From Amblyomma americanum (Eukaryota > Arthropoda > Arachnida > Ixodida > Ixodidae), in the NCBI RefSeq assembly GCF_052857255.1, contig NC_135497.1:347712799-347776798 (forward strand): DNA of 64,000 bases. The letters run 5' to 3'. The notes beneath the pieces are model-generated. The model saw only the letters and a list, made by a program, of their open reading frames with translations, was not told the DNA's origin and ran no database searches. The position numbers and the translations under genes were made by a program. Positions 61,470 through 64,000 of this stretch are shown here, piece by piece. Every line of letters starts with the position of its first letter. Within the stretch, counting starts at the first letter, position 1.

Positions 61470-61694
61470 TTGTAGGGTTTAATTAACGTTCCAGATCGAC
61501 GCCGTTGTAGAGGGCCCCGGACTAAATGGGACCACTTGGGGTTCTTTAACGTGTGCCGTGTGCTAACATCGCATAACACAAGAACATTTTTGTATTTCGC
61601 TTCCATCGAAATTTGGTTGCCGTGAAAGCGAACGAGCCCGCGATCTTGGGATCAGCAGCCGAAGGCCTAAGCCACTGAGTCACCGCGGCGCGAC
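61470..61694 (-). repeat. Ruka-like tRNA-derived SINE, minus strand
   Basis: On the minus strand the head is gccgcggtgactcagtggctt with ggccttcggctgctgatccc, and the body is atttcgatggaagcgaaata, acgttaaagaaccccaagtgg and acggcgtcgatc. The same phrases appear in the copy at 53030-53256. The B box is degenerate. Confidence 0.75.
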
Positions 61695-62204
61695 AGTTTT
61701 TATATTTGTTTATCCCTTAATCCATCTGTCGTCGCAAGTACACTATTTCGTACCATGTAATGAAAGGAAAACGCCAGATTAGTTTAGTGACGTCTCCCTT
61801 CTAATGCAATTCAGCCTGAATGAAAACATGCTACCCCGCATAGATACAAGGCTATAAGCATCGGGAATTCGCAGCCATGGGGAACACGTAAACAAGTACA
61901 GCACTGAATGAATTTCAATCCGTAGGCTCTCTCCATGGAGGTCAGGAAGGTTCGGCCGATAACTTCAAGCACAAGAGTTTGTCTCTAACCTATGTGAAGA
62001 GTGTTACTTGTACCGCTCGGACATGCATCATGTGGGTAACGTATGTACGTCCGACTAACTCGTACCCAAGCACTTCTCGCACAAAGAGAGGAGATTTATT
62101 TATACAATAAAGGCATACAGGATAAGCAGAAGCTAGAGTTTTGGTTAGCGAAAACGCCGTTCCACTTGTACTGCTTGGATTCAGAACCGAGGCCAACATA
62201 ATGA
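61695..62204. other. Intergenic, no gene seen
   Basis: No supported feature between the two SINEs; frames shorter than 70 residues only. Confidence 0.4.
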
Positions 62205-62417
62205 CCCGCCGCAGTGGCTCAATGGTTAGGGCGCTCGCCTACTGAGCCGGAGTACCCGTTTTCGATCCCGGCCCCGATGGCCGCGTTTTGATGGAGGCGA
62301 AACGCAAGTTGAAGGTGCCCTGGTAGTAAAAATTATCGGAGAGTCCTCCGCTACGGCGTTCCTCATTGCCCGAGTCGCTTAGAGACGTTAAACCCCATAA
62401 ACTAAACTAAATTAAAC
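62205..62417 (+). repeat. Ruka-like tRNA-derived SINE, plus strand
   Basis: The head ccgccgcagtggctcaatggt carries an A box, followed by cgctcgcctactgagccgg and a B box-like gttttcgatccc (62259-62270). The body has gatggaggcgaaacgcaag, ggagagtcctccgctacggc and gacgttaaaccccataaac, with an A-rich (taaac)n tail from about 62399. This is the best preserved SINE in the window. Confidence 0.8.
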
Positions 62418-63090
62418 CAGTTTCCTCATGAGTCAGTCATGGAATCCTGTAGCTCGCCGCGGTGCGTATCGAACACTGACGCACAGCTTCGAAAGGCGGT
62501 CCTGAATGCCTCAAAGTCGCAGTGCCGCGCGATCCTTTCTATCCACAGCTATGGACGGCGTGTGCTCAAGCATTTTGTCCGAAAAACGCTACGATTGTAC
62601 AGAAAGGTGTTCAATGCATTCAACGCTATGAGTTCAGAAGGCACTGATCAGGCGGCCGAAATGGTTTAACTCCCATATCGACGGGTGCCTCAGCCGCAGT
62701 GTCCGGCGGCACACCGACGCTTGCCGGTGCCGACGCCATCCGGCGGTCGCACGGGCCGATTCGCAGTCTCTGGCGCTACACACAGGAAGGAATTCGTCTC
62801 CTAAGCGTAAACCGACGTTTCTCGACAGTGGTTGGAGTTAGCACAGAAACTCCTAGACGACGCTGATGAGACGAGAGCGCTGAGAAGATGGAGACGCGCC
62901 GAAACTGAACGACAAAAAAGCAACTCCAGAGACGCCAAGGACAGTCCAAAATGGTGTCGCTTCCCAGCAAGTGCTAGGCGTCGCCAGTAGCGCAAATTTG
63001 GCGGCGCCGATAGACGCCTCATTGCAAAGGTCTATAGCCAGTGAGATATGTGGCTGCCCTTGCTGTTCATCTACAGCTGCGGTGCGAGGA
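62418..63090. other. Intergenic, unassigned ORF at 62439-62669
   Basis: A 76-residue frame (MESCSSPRCVSNTDAQLRKA...) directly follows the SINE tail. It has no recognised domain and may be chance. The rest, up to the weak promoter-like site, shows no gene. Confidence 0.3.
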
Positions 63091-63095
63091 GGACG

Positions 63096-63185
63096 TATTT
63101 AAGAAGTTGAAAAGAACAGTCTTCAACGTTCAATGAATGCAAGGGCAAAAGACGGCATAGGCCGAGCTACTGCACATTGGTGAGT
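63096..63185 (+). promoter_or_regulatory. Possible promoter and short first exon
   Basis: A weak TATA-like tatttaag (63096-63103), an initiator-like acagtc (63116-63121), an ATG at 63133 open to the end of the segment (MNARAKDGIGRATAHW) and a strong donor gtgagt (63180-63185) fall in the right order and spacing for a promoter and first exon. No downstream exon can be identified in the window. The elements are short and could align by chance. Confidence 0.25.
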
Positions 63186-63960
63186 ATTTGCTTTTTATTT
63201 AAGTGTTTATGTTAGCCTTGCATAGCTGGTTTCATGGGCGATGAGGTATAGAAGTGCGATTGCATTGTTTCTGGCAGGCAAGCCAGCCTCGCTGTAAGAG
63301 TAAAGAGCGAGGTTTGTCGCTGCCGCGTGCGCGCACAGCGGACAAACAGGGGCCAGGAGCGCGCCATTCGAGATGGCACCAAGCAGGCGGTCACGCTGCT
63401 ACATGCTTCCTTTACTTTGTCACTCGTTTCATGACGGGTCACTCGAAGCAGGTACCAACGCTGTGACGGACACATTGTCAAAGTTAGATGATACCCCTGT
63501 AGCACATTGTGGATTATTTTAATCTGCACAGATTCGGTATTTGCAGCACTTTCTGTCGCTACTGCTTTCAGATTCAATGGTTAATAAATTTTGCTTAACT
63601 TTTTATATACAGCTAATATTCCTCAACGGCTATGGGATTTGTATAGGAGGCTGTCAATATTCAGTTGCTGGGAAAAAAATAAGCACGGGATGATGATTTT
63701 TCTGAGTTTTATAGGCAGCTATTGATGTCATTATGAGCAGTGGCAGACAGTACCGTCTCATTTCAGAGACGAAATGCAATTTCTTGAACTGTGATGCGCA
63801 GATGTGCACATAAATCTGTTTCAATTTTGTGTTTTTATGTAACGCCGCTTAATTATGATTTTCGTTGTTTTTTCTAGCATAAACACGTGAGACGTTCCCG
63901 GACGTCAACCTTTCATTTATACAGATAAGCCTAGCATAGCAACTTGTGCGCGGATTGAGT
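63186..63960. other. Intergenic or intronic, no coding region seen
   Basis: No supported ORF. If the exon at 63116-63179 is real, this would be the start of its intron. Frames up to 121 residues on the minus strand have no domain. Confidence 0.35.
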
Positions 63961-63969
63961 TGAACCGAT

Positions 63970-63978
63970 TATAAAACC
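63970..63978 (+). promoter_or_regulatory. TATA box near the window edge
   Basis: attataaaa followed by a GC-rich stretch (ccgcgcccttcttccgg) up to the window end. The expected start site would be at or just past the edge, so it cannot be tested here. Confidence 0.3.
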
Positions 63979-64000
63979 GCGCCCTTCTTCCGGGCTCACC

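Noticed and set aside
61349..61606. 85-residue minus-strand ORF
   Set aside because: It lies largely within a Ruka-like SINE body.

Overview
The window reads as nuclear DNA of a chelicerate, most probably a hard (ixodid) tick. The evidence is the mix of repeats: tRNA-derived SINEs with the head and body of the tick Ruka type, non-LTR retrotransposons whose ORF1 and ORF2 peptides resemble those common in tick genomes, and a decayed SWIM-finger/YqaJ-nuclease gene of a kind expanded in arthropods. These identifications come from memory of the families, not from a search. There are no bacterial operons, CRISPR arrays or rRNA genes, and I find no gene that is both intact and of recognised cellular function.

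Positions 1-31786 are one uninterrupted satellite array, about 230 head-to-tail copies of a ~137-bp monomer. Variant monomers recur in a fixed order, so the array has higher-order structure. A diagnostic monomer returns after 3017, 2334, 2185, 2049, 3004, 3958, 3005, 2620, 3005 and 2868 bp. Above that lie a 5625-bp super-period and a duplication at 15456-bp spacing. One monomer type carries a 139-bp fold-back insertion with an 11-bp target-site duplication. The array contains four copies of this insertion, evidently spread by amplification of the array. The array runs into a 100-N scaffold gap (31787-31886), so its real end is not seen.

Positions 31887-38930 are low in recognisable genes: an AT microsatellite, a GC-rich stretch with chance ORFs, a diverged ~620-bp tandem duplication (35190-36450), a possible LTR promoter/poly(A) pair and a pyrimidine tract.

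Positions 38931-51852 hold two copies of an unrecognised ~1.85-kb interspersed repeat (called A-B here). The first copy is whole (38931-40772). The second is split by a ~5.2-kb degenerate LINE (45165-50394) and by a ~0.5-kb insertion that carries its own TATA/initiator and a small arginine-rich ORF (50458-50963). Between the two copies lie SINEs, another fold-back element and a possible LINE remnant.

Positions 51853-64000 contain more SINEs, a second LINE on the minus strand (54385-57085) with a long nearly intact reverse transcriptase/RNase H reading frame, and the SWIM/YqaJ pseudogene on the minus strand (58981-61157). Near the right edge are two weak promoter-like sites.

Overall this is the flank of a large satellite block, possibly pericentromeric or other heterochromatin, followed by a graveyard of nested mobile elements. 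The sequence supports a history of insertion, unequal exchange and decay rather than a working gene cluster.
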